From an uncultured Clostridium sp. (GTDB lineage: Bacteria > Bacillota > Clostridia > Clostridiales > Clostridiaceae): a stretch of DNA of 35,238 bases. Position numbers and translations under genes: made by a program. A model generated the notes under the pieces. The model saw only the letters and a program-made list of their open reading frames with translations. It did no database searches and was not told where the DNA came from. The stretch spans positions 1-35,238 of the forward strand of contig CACZYK010000015.1 of NCBI GenBank assembly GCA_902785295.1. Direction: 5' to 3'. Below, piece by piece: positions 25,800-32,911 of the stretch; position 1 is the first letter of the stretch, and each line of letters starts with the position of its first letter.

Positions 25800-26715
25800 A
25801 TTTAATCACAAAACCCTTTGTATATCCAACCACCCTATCATCAATATAAATGCTTCCTTTATGTAGTTCTACGATTCTCTTTGTAATAGCAAGTCCTAAT
25901 CCACTTCCATCTTTTGTTACTCTAGATGTATCAGAACATTTGAAAGGTTCAAATATGGATTCTCTCACATTGCTTGGAATCTCCTCACCAGAGTCTGCTA
26001 CAATGATCTTAATCTTTTTATTATTGTATTTTTTTACCGCTATCAATACTTTTATTCCATCCTGATTGTGTTTTATAACATTTGAAATAATATTATTTAT
26101 GACTCGGGAAAATTCTACTAGGTCAACTGCACCCTCTATTTTTTCATCTGGTATGTCAATATCTAAGTCAATATTATGTTCTTCCAACTCATGATATCGG
26201 TCTGCTATGACACCCCTAACAAATGCACAAATATCTGTCTTTATAAGTTTAAGCTCATATCCATCTGATTCCATTTTGGCATATTGAAACATTTTCAAAA
26301 TCATGTCATTCATTTGATTAGATTTATCTGCAATCAGCTTATATACTTTGTCAGCTTCTGTTTCAGAAATGTTTCCATTCTCTAAAGCTCTTGCATAACC
26401 AAGAACAGATGCCATGGGGTTTTTTAAATCATGAGCAATATTTGCAAAAAGCATATTTCGTTCCTTTACCTGACGTTCTGATTCTTGCACAATCATTCGA
26501 TTCACTTTTTCATAATAGATATATGATACTTTAACAAAAAGGAATACAACCAAAATGCCTCCAATAATTCTAAAAACATCTTGAGATATTCCTGTTTTCT
26601 CACTACATATACTACTGTAATTATATATAAACTGATACAAATACCATTCAGCAATAAGAAGGATTGCTGTAATAACTAAATAATAATATACTATCTTTTT
26701 TCTTAATTTATTCAT
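25795..26715 (-). CDS. Sensor histidine kinase
   Basis: A 306-residue membrane kinase with two transmembrane helices (about 8-28 and 48-66) and only about 20 residues outside, so it probably senses within or at the membrane. The H-box NIAHDLKNP puts the phosphorylated residue at His95. The N-box is NNIISNVIKHN; G1 is ADSGEEIP and G2 is GSGLGLAITKRIVELHKG. There is no HAMP or PAS domain. It lies 22 nt behind the response regulator gene in one operon. Base composition appears higher in G+C than the flanking core, suggesting transfer. Confidence 0.93.
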   Translation of the reverse strand: MNKLRKKIVYYYLVITAILLIAEWYLYQFIYNYSSICSEKTGISQDVFRIIGGILVVFLFVKVSYIYYEKVNRMIVQESERQVKERNMLFANIAHDLKNPMASVLGYARALENGNISETEADKVYKLIADKSNQMNDMILKMFQYAKMESDGYELKLIKTDICAFVRGVIADRYHELEEHNIDLDIDIPDEKIEGAVDLVEFSRVINNIISNVIKHNQDGIKVLIAVKKYNNKKIKIIVADSGEEIPSNVRESIFEPFKCSDTSRVTKDGSGLGLAITKRIVELHKGSIYIDDRVVGYTKGFVIKL

Positions 26716-26737
26716 ATTCTTTTTTCCAATATATAAT

Positions 26738-27436
26738 CTACCTAATCTCTAAACGATAACCTAGCCCTCTTATAGTTTTGATACAGTCTGTACCTATTTT
26801 ATCTCTAAGATGACTAATTGTCACACGAATCGTATTATCATCTACAAAAGTATCTTCCCATCCTCGCTCAAAAATTTGATCCTTTGTATATACTCTTCCA
26901 GGACTTTCCATAAACATTTCCATCAGATTCATTTCAATTTTTGTAAGTTCCAAAGTCTTATTAGCTATTGTTAACTGACATCTGTCAAGATTCAAAACCA
27001 TTTCCTTACAGGTTATAATTCGTTCATCATTTTCTGAAATAGTATTAGACATCATTTCATTTTCCTTATTATTTCTTCTTAGCTGTGCCTTCACCCTAGC
27101 AACTACCTCAACAGGTTCAAAAGGCTTCGTGATATAATCATCTGCCCCAAGCTTTAAACCATAAACTTTATCATTCAAATCAACTTTAGCAGAAATAATC
27201 ATTATTGGGATGTCACAATCCTTCCGTATTTTCGTAATCAGTTCAAAACCATCCATCCTAGGCATCATAATATCTAAGATAGCTAGGTCAATTTTGTAAT
27301 GCTGTATAAGCATATACGCCATCTCACCATCATAAGCTTCATAAACATTGATATCTTCCTTTTCTAAAAAAAGACGGAGAAGGGATATAATTTCCTTCTC
27401 ATCATCTGCAATCAAAACATTATATTTCTTTTCCAT
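26738..27436 (-). CDS. OmpR/PhoB-family response regulator
   Basis: 232 residues. The receiver domain is complete, with the acidic pocket at Asp11/Asp12, phosphorylated Asp55 (LAILDIMMPRMDG) and conserved Lys104 (YITKPFEPVE). The C-terminal winged helix contains RVYTKDQIFERGWED and DDNTIRVTISHLRDKIG...TIRGLGYRLE. It is the partner of the kinase 22 nt downstream. Such regulators bind direct repeats on one DNA face at 10-11 bp spacing. A matching array lies upstream of the operon and upstream of the small membrane protein gene at 25690, so autoregulation plus one adjacent target is likely. Confidence 0.95.
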   Translation of the reverse strand: MEKKYNVLIADDEKEIISLLRLFLEKEDINVYEAYDGEMAYMLIQHYKIDLAILDIMMPRMDGFELITKIRKDCDIPIMIISAKVDLNDKVYGLKLGADDYITKPFEPVEVVARVKAQLRRNNKENEMMSNTISENDERIITCKEMVLNLDRCQLTIANKTLELTKIEMNLMEMFMESPGRVYTKDQIFERGWEDTFVDDNTIRVTISHLRDKIGTDCIKTIRGLGYRLEIR

Positions 27437-27449
27437 ATAATCCTCTCCA

Positions 27450-27830
27450 TTAGAATAAATTACTAGGCATATTTAGAACAAATGATACTTTACCTGAAAT
27501 AAGCTCCTTATATGCAGCATACTGATTACCATCATAAACAAAAATCTTATCTGACTTCTTCTCCATTTTACCAGTTATGATTTCTTCTGCAACATTTTCT
27601 CCTTGAACACGAACAAGAATATCTTCATTTTCTTTTTTAACCAAGAAATATGCTCCCAAGTCTGCCAAAGCATCAGCTTCCTCTAAAATTCCTGGAAATG
27701 GGGTTAGTAGTGCAACAGCCCAGTCAAATGCCTTCTCTTTTTTACTTAACTTTTTAATCCTCTGCAAAGCATAGATTGCACTTGCTCCTTCATACTTTTC
27801 TACTAATTCCTTATCTTTCATAAACTTCAT
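27450..27830 (-). CDS. Uncharacterised soluble protein, first gene of the two-component operon
   Basis: 126 residues, unrecognised. The N-terminal part is charged and helical (VEKYEGASAIYALQRIKKLSKKEKAFDWA) and contains a moderately hydrophobic segment, VALLTPFPGILEEADALADLGAYFLV. The C-terminal half looks beta-rich (EDILVRVQGENVAEEII; DKIFVYDGNQYAAYKELISGKVSFVLN). There is no signal peptide and no clear membrane helix. The ATG follows GGGAGG. It precedes the response regulator by 13 nt and lies directly behind the TGTAAT operator array, so it is probably part of the response or an accessory to the signalling pair. Confidence 0.75.
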   Translation of the reverse strand: MKFMKDKELVEKYEGASAIYALQRIKKLSKKEKAFDWAVALLTPFPGILEEADALADLGAYFLVKKENEDILVRVQGENVAEEIITGKMEKKSDKIFVYDGNQYAAYKELISGKVSFVLNMPSNLF

Positions 27831-27880
27831 AATTTATCCTCCCTTTTTTGGTGATTGATTAGTTTCCTTTTAATATCTTT

Positions 27881-27935
27881 ACTATAGCCCCAAAATATTA
27901 CATCAACACACGAAAAATATTACATTAACATTACA
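27881..27935 (-). promoter_or_regulatory. 11-bp-phased TGTAAT operator array and promoter of the two-component operon
   Basis: On the minus strand TGTAAT occurs at 27930-27935, 27919-27924 and 27897-27902, i.e. at offsets 0, 11 and 33, with TCGTGT at offset 22. TATAGT (27881-27886) follows as a -10, and no good -35 is present. This is the layout of an OmpR-family activated promoter. It lies about 50 bp before the first gene. Confidence 0.62.
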
Positions 27936-28064
27936 TTCATGCATTTGTCCTGAAAAACCACATAAGGTAGCTTTTTATGATAGTAGGATTGTGTTAAAAT
28001 CGAAGGATATAATGTTAGAATTATAACATATGGCATGATATAATACAATTGGAGGTAATTAAAT

Positions 28065-28211
28065 ATGAATTTGGAAGAAATCATTCATAGGTACGCCTAT
28101 ACAGATTGCTATGCACGAAATGAAAACGAATTCGTAATTAACATTAGAACAAATAAGGATATTATAGCAGTCAACTTGATTTCACAAGGTCTAATTTTAA
28201 ACTTTATTTAA
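28065..28211 (+). pseudogene. Truncated N-terminal remnant, possibly of a GH13 neopullulanase-like enzyme
   Basis: A good GGAGG site precedes an ATG and a 48-codon frame: MNLEEIIHRYAYTDCYAR, then NEFVINIRTNKDIIAVNLIS, then an abrupt unrelated end and stop. The IIHR...FVINIRTNKDI pattern resembles the start of the N-terminal beta domain of cyclomaltodextrinase/neopullulanase-type GH13 proteins, from memory and without a search. The frame breaks where that family would continue with a DPY segment. It is 51 nt upstream of the SnoaL-like gene. It looks like a promoter-proximal stub left by deletion or replacement. A genuine 48-residue small protein is the alternative. Confidence 0.45.
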
Positions 28212-28262
28212 AGATAAAAATGAAAAGAACATTGAATTTTGAAAATTAAAGGAGAGAATTAA

Positions 28263-28676
28263 ATGACAGAAAAAGATATTGTGTATAAATTTTTTAAAGA
28301 AGGATATGAAAATAAGAATTACGATTTTGTTATGGAGTATGTTTCAGAGAATTACATTGACCACAGTCCTGCTGGGGCAAGAAGCAATGCAGATGCGGTA
28401 AATATTTTGAAAATTGTGGAGGGGCAGTTCTCTGACTTGAAAATTGAGGTGCTTGATTTATTTTCTGAGAATGATATGATTGCAACTAGAATTCTTTATA
28501 ATGGTATTCATACTGGAACTTGTATGGGAATACCTGCTACTGGAAAACGTATTAACTTTGAAGCATTGGAAAACTTTAAGGTTGTGGATGGCAAGATTGT
28601 AGAATCATGGGGCTATTGGCCTGATAAAGAAATAGAACATAAGTTGTTAGAAGCCAAGAAGAATGCATCAAATTAG
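28263..28676 (+). CDS. SnoaL-like ester cyclase/NTF2-fold protein
   Basis: 137 residues with the SnoaL/NTF2-like pattern: FFKEGYENKNYDFVMEYVSENYIDHSPAG, DLKIEVLDLFSENDMIATRILYNGIHTG and GIPATGKRINFEALENFKVVDGKIVESWGYWPD. The His of YIDHSP and the Asp of the later segment are in the usual active-site places. Many homologues are annotated as ester cyclases or polyketide cyclase-like, but physiological substrates are rarely known. Ribosome site AAAGGAGAG. A terminator follows directly. Base composition is less AT-rich than the core, consistent with recent acquisition. It is probably a stand-alone gene behind a gene stub. Confidence 0.85.
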   Translation: MTEKDIVYKFFKEGYENKNYDFVMEYVSENYIDHSPAGARSNADAVNILKIVEGQFSDLKIEVLDLFSENDMIATRILYNGIHTGTCMGIPATGKRINFEALENFKVVDGKIVESWGYWPDKEIEHKLLEAKKNASN

Positions 28677-28692
28677 ATGTTTAAATTAAAAC

Positions 28693-28740
28693 AAGCCATG
28701 CTTCTTAAACATGGCTTACATTTATAATTTTTTACTAAAA
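28693..28740 (+). terminator. Terminator after the SnoaL-like gene
   Basis: AAGCCATG pairs with CATGGCTT around a 9-nt loop (28693-28717), and TTTTTT follows 10 nt later. The delayed T run makes it of moderate quality. Confidence 0.6.
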
Positions 28741-28749
28741 ATTTTTCAA

Positions 28750-28865
28750 CTTAACTTTGCTTGTTAAAGTATTAGTTTCCTTATTTTATGAAGGCGTGAC
28801 TTGAAGCCAACAGGGCGGAACGACTGAATAACATAAGGAAACTAATACTTTTGAATCAAGTTAAG
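28750..28865. repeat. 116-bp palindromic element between convergent genes
   Basis: The outer arms CTTAACTT and AAGTTAAG (28750-28757, 28858-28865) enclose perfect 19-bp inner arms (AAAGTATTAGTTTCCTTAT at 28766-28784 and its complement at 28833-28851). The loop of 48 nt is richer in G+C (GGCGTGACTTG, AGGGCGGAACGACTG). It ends 2 bp from the mnmA stop codon and has no coding frame. Confidence 0.75.
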
Positions 28866-28867
28866 TT

Positions 28868-29953
28868 CTATAAAATTTTTTCTATTATTCCTCCACCAAC
28901 AACTATATTTCCATCATAGAATACAACTGATTGGCCACGAGTTATTGCTCTTTGCTTTTCTTTAAATGATACCCTAACCTTTCCATAAGGTTCTGGATAA
29001 AGAGTAGCTTCTGCAGGTTTTCCTGCATATCTTACTTTTGCTGTTACTTTAATTTCTTTTTCTAGTTTATCAAAAGGAATGAAATTAACATCTCTTGCTA
29101 ATAAATCTGTTTGGAATATATCACTTTCAGGTCCTACAATTACTTCATTTTTCTTAGTATTTATTCCTGTAACAAAAACTGGTGTTCCAAGAGATAAACC
29201 TAAGCCTTTTCTTTGACCTATTGTATAGTAAACAATACCCTTATGTCTTCCTAATATATTGCCTTCTTTATCAACAAAATTTCCCGGCTTAACCTTACCT
29301 GGCATTTCTTCTTTAATAAATCTTCCATGGTCATTATCTGGTATAAAGCAAATTTCTTCACTATCTTTTTTATTATGAACAGCTAAACCTATTTCTTTTG
29401 CTATTTCTCTTATTTTATCTTTTGTGTATTTTCCACAAGGCATTAAAGTATGTGCAAGTTGGTCTTGAGTAAAATTATATAATGCATAGGTTTGATCTTT
29501 TTTGTCATCATCAGAACGAATTAAAAGATATCTTCCATCTCTTTTTTCAATCTTTGCATAATGTCCTGTAGCAACATATTCAGCACCAATACCTCTTGCT
29601 TTTCTTAAAAGAGCATCAAACTTTAAATACTTATTGCATGCAATACAAGGATTTGGAGTTTTTCCTTGCATATATGAATCTACAAAGTAGTCTATAACTT
29701 TTTCTTTAAATAATTCTTTAAAGTTTAACACATAAAAAGGAATTTCAAGTCTGTCACAAACTCTTCTTGCATCTTCAACAGCAGAAAGTCCACAACACCC
29801 TCCTTCAACTTCTTCAAAGTCAGGATTATTAGGTGCCATTCTCATTGTAACCCCTATAACATCATACCCTTGTTCCTTTAAAAGATATGCAGCAACGGAG
29901 CTATCAACTCCGCCACTCATACCAACTACAACTTTTGGCTTCTTTTCACTCAT
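28868..29953 (-). CDS. mnmA: tRNA-specific 2-thiouridylase MnmA
   Basis: Forms 2-thiouridine at wobble position 34 of tRNA-Lys, Glu and Gln. The PP-loop GMSGGVDSS covers residues 11-19. The catalytic cysteines are probably Cys106 ([11 protein letters not shown]) and Cys202 ([11 protein letters not shown]). The central HYAKI, DQTYALY and [11 protein letters not shown] segments and the C-terminal beta-barrel are present in 361 residues. It lies 3 nt behind iscU in an iscR-iscS-iscU-mnmA operon, so the cysteine desulfurase that supplies sulfur is made with it. There is no simple T-run terminator after it, only the 116-bp palindrome. Confidence 0.97.
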   Translation of the reverse strand: MSEKKPKVVVGMSGGVDSSVAAYLLKEQGYDVIGVTMRMAPNNPDFEEVEGGCCGLSAVEDARRVCDRLEIPFYVLNFKELFKEKVIDYFVDSYMQGKTPNPCIACNKYLKFDALLRKARGIGAEYVATGHYAKIEKRDGRYLLIRSDDDKKDQTYALYNFTQDQLAHTLMPCGKYTKDKIREIAKEIGLAVHNKKDSEEICFIPDNDHGRFIKEEMPGKVKPGNFVDKEGNILGRHKGIVYYTIGQRKGLGLSLGTPVFVTGINTKKNEVIVGPESDIFQTDLLARDVNFIPFDKLEKEIKVTAKVRYAGKPAEATLYPEPYGKVRVSFKEKQRAITRGQSVVFYDGNIVVGGGIIEKIL

Positions 29954-29956
29954 ATT

Positions 29957-30391
29957 TTATTCTTCTCCATGAACATGATCATGTAAATCGTCACCATGCT
30001 CTACCATATCCCATTCTTCAAGACCTAATCTTTTTCTATAATCATTTATAGCCTTGTGAATAGCTTCTTCTGCTAAAACTGAACAGTGCATCTTTACTGG
30101 TGGAAGTCCATCTAATGCTTCTGCAACTGCTTTATTTGTTAATTCCCAAGCTTCTTCTACAGTATGCCCTTTTATAAGTTCAGTTGCCATTGAAGATGAT
30201 GCTATTGCAGAACCACATCCAAATGTTTTAAACTTAGCATCTTTTACTATATTATCTTCTATTTTAAGATATATTTTCATTATATCTCCACACTTAGCAT
30301 TACCAACTTCTCCTATTCCATTAGCATCCTCAATTTCTCCTACATTTCTTGGATTTTTAAAATGATCCATAACCTTTTCTGAATATATCAT
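29957..30391 (-). CDS. iscU: Fe-S cluster scaffold protein IscU/NifU N-terminal type
   Basis: Scaffold on which Fe-S clusters are assembled. The three ligand cysteines are Cys34 (NAKCGDIM), Cys59 (FGCGSAIASSS) and the Cys of KMHCSVLAEEAI, with the stabilising Asp36. The protein is 144 residues with a His/Asp-rich C-terminal tail (VEHGDDLHDHVHGEE) that could bind metal. It is close to NifU-like scaffolds of clostridia and lacks the SufU insertion. It is flanked at 3 nt on each side by iscS and mnmA. Confidence 0.94.
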   Translation of the reverse strand: MIYSEKVMDHFKNPRNVGEIEDANGIGEVGNAKCGDIMKIYLKIEDNIVKDAKFKTFGCGSAIASSSMATELIKGHTVEEAWELTNKAVAEALDGLPPVKMHCSVLAEEAIHKAINDYRKRLGLEEWDMVEHGDDLHDHVHGEE

Positions 30392-30394
30392 AAT

Positions 30395-31579
30395 TTAATT
30401 TTCTCCTTTCTTTAAATAGTCTTCCCATAATGGAGACATATTTCTTAATCTTTCTATAATTGGTGGAAGTTTTTCTAATATGTAATCAACATCTTCATCT
30501 GTTGAACCTGCTCCTAAGCTTAATCTTAAAGAACCATGAGCTATTTCATGAGGAAGTCCAATAGCTAAAAGTACATGTGATGGATCTAATGAACCTGATG
30601 TACAAGCACTTCCACTTGAAGCACATATTCCTTCAAAGTCTAGTGAAAGAAGTATAGATTCTCCTTCTATAAATCTAAAGCATACATTAACATTTCCTGG
30701 TGACCTCTTAGAACCATCTTTAGGTCCATTAAGTCTTGTGTGAGGTATCTTTAACAATCCTTCTATAAGTCTATCTCTAAGCTTTGATAATCTATTAGAT
30801 TCTTCTTCTATATTTGAAGTAGCAAGCTCTATTGCCTTTCCTAATCCTACGATTCCAGCAATATTTTCTGTACCAGCTCTTCTTCCTCTTTCTTGTCCAC
30901 CACCATGAATTAAGTTGTGTATTCTAACACCCTTTCTTATATAAAGAGCTCCTATTCCTTTAGGTCCATATATTTTATGACCAGCTAGAGATAATAAGTC
31001 TATATTTAACTCTTTAACATCTATTGGAACATGTCCTACTGCTTGAACAGCATCTGTATGGAATAATACTCCTCTTTCATGGCATATCTTTCCTATTTCT
31101 TTTATTGGTTCAATAGTTCCTATTTCATTATTTATAAACATTACAGAAACTAAAATTGTTTTATCTGTAATTGCATTTTTTAATTGTTCTAAATCAATAA
31201 ATCCTTCTTCATCAACATCAAGATAAGTAACTTCATAACCATTTTTCTCTAAATATTCACATGTATGAAGTATAGCATGATGTTCTATTTTAGTTGTTAT
31301 TATATGATTTCCTTTATTTTTATAAGCTGATGCTATTCCTTTAAGTGCCCAGTTATCTGATTCTGAACCACCACCTGTAAAGTAAACTTCACTTGGTTCA
31401 CAATTTAAAGCTTTAGCAACTTTATCTCTTCCCTCTGTAACTGCTCTGCTTGTTACTCTTGAAATTTCATAAAAAGATGATGGATTTCCAAACTTTTCAG
31501 TGAAGTAAGTAAGCATTTCTTCTAAAACTTCTGGCTTAACATAAGTAGTAGCTGAATAATCCATATATACTGTTTTCAT
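30395..31579 (-). CDS. iscS: Cysteine desulfurase IscS/NifS
   Basis: PLP enzyme that releases sulfur from cysteine for Fe-S clusters and tRNA thiolation. The PLP lysine is Lys202 in [14 protein letters not shown], and the N-terminal MDYSATT segment is present. The active-site Cys is Cys326 in the flexible [14 protein letters not shown] loop, typical of group I (IscS/NifS) rather than SufS enzymes. At 394 residues it is full length. It lies in an operon with iscR (12 nt upstream) and iscU (3 nt downstream); ribosome site GAGGTG. It would serve both IscU and MnmA. Confidence 0.97.
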   Translation of the reverse strand: MKTVYMDYSATTYVKPEVLEEMLTYFTEKFGNPSSFYEISRVTSRAVTEGRDKVAKALNCEPSEVYFTGGGSESDNWALKGIASAYKNKGNHIITTKIEHHAILHTCEYLEKNGYEVTYLDVDEEGFIDLEQLKNAITDKTILVSVMFINNEIGTIEPIKEIGKICHERGVLFHTDAVQAVGHVPIDVKELNIDLLSLAGHKIYGPKGIGALYIRKGVRIHNLIHGGGQERGRRAGTENIAGIVGLGKAIELATSNIEEESNRLSKLRDRLIEGLLKIPHTRLNGPKDGSKRSPGNVNVCFRFIEGESILLSLDFEGICASSGSACTSGSLDPSHVLLAIGLPHEIAHGSLRLSLGAGSTDEDVDYILEKLPPIIERLRNMSPLWEDYLKKGEN

Positions 31580-31591
31580 TAATATTCACCT

Positions 31592-32035
31592 CTATAATTT
31601 TAACTTTAACTTTTCATTTTCTGCTTTTATTCTTTTATTGTCATCAACAATGTCTTGTAGTGTTATAGATTCCATAACTTCATCTATACTTTTTTTAAGT
31701 TTTTCCCATAGAAGTCTTGTAGCACAACAATCACTATTATCACAATCATTATTTTCAATGCATTCTGATACTTCTATTGGTCCTTCTACGACCCTCATTA
31801 CATCTGCTACAGTAATATCTTTAGGCTCTCTACTTAAAACATATCCACCTTGAGCCCCTCTTATACTTGTTATGAGATTTGCTTTTCTTAATGGAGAAAA
31901 TAATTGTTCTAAATAGCTTTCTGAAATATTTTGTCTTACAGAAATACTTTTTATTGATACAGGTTCTTCTCCATAGTTTATTGCTAAATCAACCATGGCT
32001 TTTACTCCATAACGTCCCCTTGTAGATAACTTCAT
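31592..32035 (-). CDS. iscR: Rrf2-family Fe-S cluster regulator IscR
   Basis: 147 residues. The Rrf2 winged helix is MKLSTRGRYGVKAMVDLA to about residue 70 (SIRGAQGGYVLSRE). The cluster-binding motif is complete, with Cys92, Cys98 and Cys103/Cys104 followed by RLLW, at the same positions as the E. coli IscR ligands. This argues against CymR, which lacks these cysteines. It heads the iscR-iscS-iscU-mnmA operon and probably autoregulates. No Shine-Dalgarno is visible before its ATG, and the promoter is so close that the leader would be about 11 nt. Confidence 0.94.
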   Translation of the reverse strand: MKLSTRGRYGVKAMVDLAINYGEEPVSIKSISVRQNISESYLEQLFSPLRKANLITSIRGAQGGYVLSREPKDITVADVMRVVEGPIEVSECIENNDCDNSDCCATRLLWEKLKKSIDEVMESITLQDIVDDNKRIKAENEKLKLKL

Positions 32036-32052
32036 TTATTATTCACGTTCAT

Positions 32053-32081
32053 ATCATAGCAAAACACTCGGAAATTGTCAA
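32053..32081 (-). promoter_or_regulatory. Sigma-A promoter of the iscRSU-mnmA operon
   Basis: TTGACA (32076-32081) and TATGAT (32053-32058) are exactly 17 bp apart on the minus strand. The expected start is near 32046, only about 11 nt before the iscR ATG. The spacer contains CCGAGTGTTTTGC, a possible operator segment. Confidence 0.8.
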
Positions 32082-32133
32082 TAACAAAATAAACTACACT
32101 TTAATATTTTTTATTAAGTAAATAAATGTAATA

Positions 32134-32162
32134 TTGACACATTTATACAAGCAATTTATTAT
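32134..32162 (+). promoter_or_regulatory. Sigma-A promoter of the ABC transporter operon
   Basis: TTGACA (32134-32139) and TATTAT (32157-32162) are 17 bp apart. It is divergent from the iscR promoter, 52 bp away between the -35 boxes. Confidence 0.75.
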
Positions 32163-32203
32163 TATATTAAGAAATTTAATTATTTTTATTTAGGAGAAAA
32201 TTT

Positions 32204-32911
32204 ATGAACTTAATTTTAGAAAATGTAAAAAAAAGCTTTCAAGACAAGGAAGTTCTTAAAAATATAAGCTTTACTTTTGAAAAAGGAAAAATATATGGAC
32301 TTTTAGGACGTAATGGTGCTGGCAAAACTACTCTTTTTAATTGTATAAGTGAAGAAATTCAAAAAGATGGTGGAAATATTTATTTGTCAGAAAATGGTTC
32401 TAAAAATATAATATCATCATCAGATATTGGTTATGTATTTTCACAACCTATACTCCCAGAATTTCTAACTGGTTATGAATTTTTAAAATTTTTTATTGAA
32501 ATAAATGAAAAATTAATAAAAAACCCTCTAAGTATTGATGAATATCTTAATTTAGTAAAATTTGATAAAAAGGATAGTTATAAACTTATTAAAGATTATT
32601 CTCATGGTATGAAAAATAAAATTCAAATGCTATGCTATCTTATAACTAAGCCTCCTGTTCTTCTTTTAGATGAACCTTTAACTTCTTTTGACATTGTAGT
32701 TGCTGCTGAAATGAAAAAACTTCTATTAGAAATGAAAAAAGACCATATTTTAATTTTTTCAACTCATATACTTCAACTTGCTACAGACCTTTGTGATGAA
32801 ATTGTAGTTTTAAATAATGGAGTTTTAGAAGAAATTTCATCTGATGTTATACATAGTCAAAATTTTGAGGAAGAAATTATGGAGGTACTTAAAGATGAAA
32901 AAGATGATTAA
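32204..32911 (+). CDS. ABC transporter ATP-binding protein
   Basis: 235 residues. Walker A is GRNGAGKT at 35-42. The signature motif is the unusual YSHGMKNK (near 138) rather than LSGGQ. Walker B plus the D-loop is VLLLDEPLTSFD and the H-loop is FSTHIL. This is the arrangement of single-domain exporters of the drug or bacteriocin type with a separate permease. Ribosome site AGGAG. The stop overlaps the permease start by 17 nt, so the two are translationally coupled. The substrate is unknown, and no peptide or immunity gene is adjacent. Confidence 0.93.
   Translation: MNLILENVKKSFQDKEVLKNISFTFEKGKIYGLLGRNGAGKTTLFNCISEEIQKDGGNIYLSENGSKNIISSSDIGYVFSQPILPEFLTGYEFLKFFIEINEKLIKNPLSIDEYLNLVKFDKKDSYKLIKDYSHGMKNKIQMLCYLITKPPVLLLDEPLTSFDIVVAAEMKKLLLEMKKDHILIFSTHILQLATDLCDEIVVLNNGVLEEISSDVIHSQNFEEEIMEVLKDEKDD

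Noticed and set aside
28750-28865. Ordinary intrinsic terminator of mnmA
   Set aside because: The stem-loop is far too long and no T run directly follows either arm.
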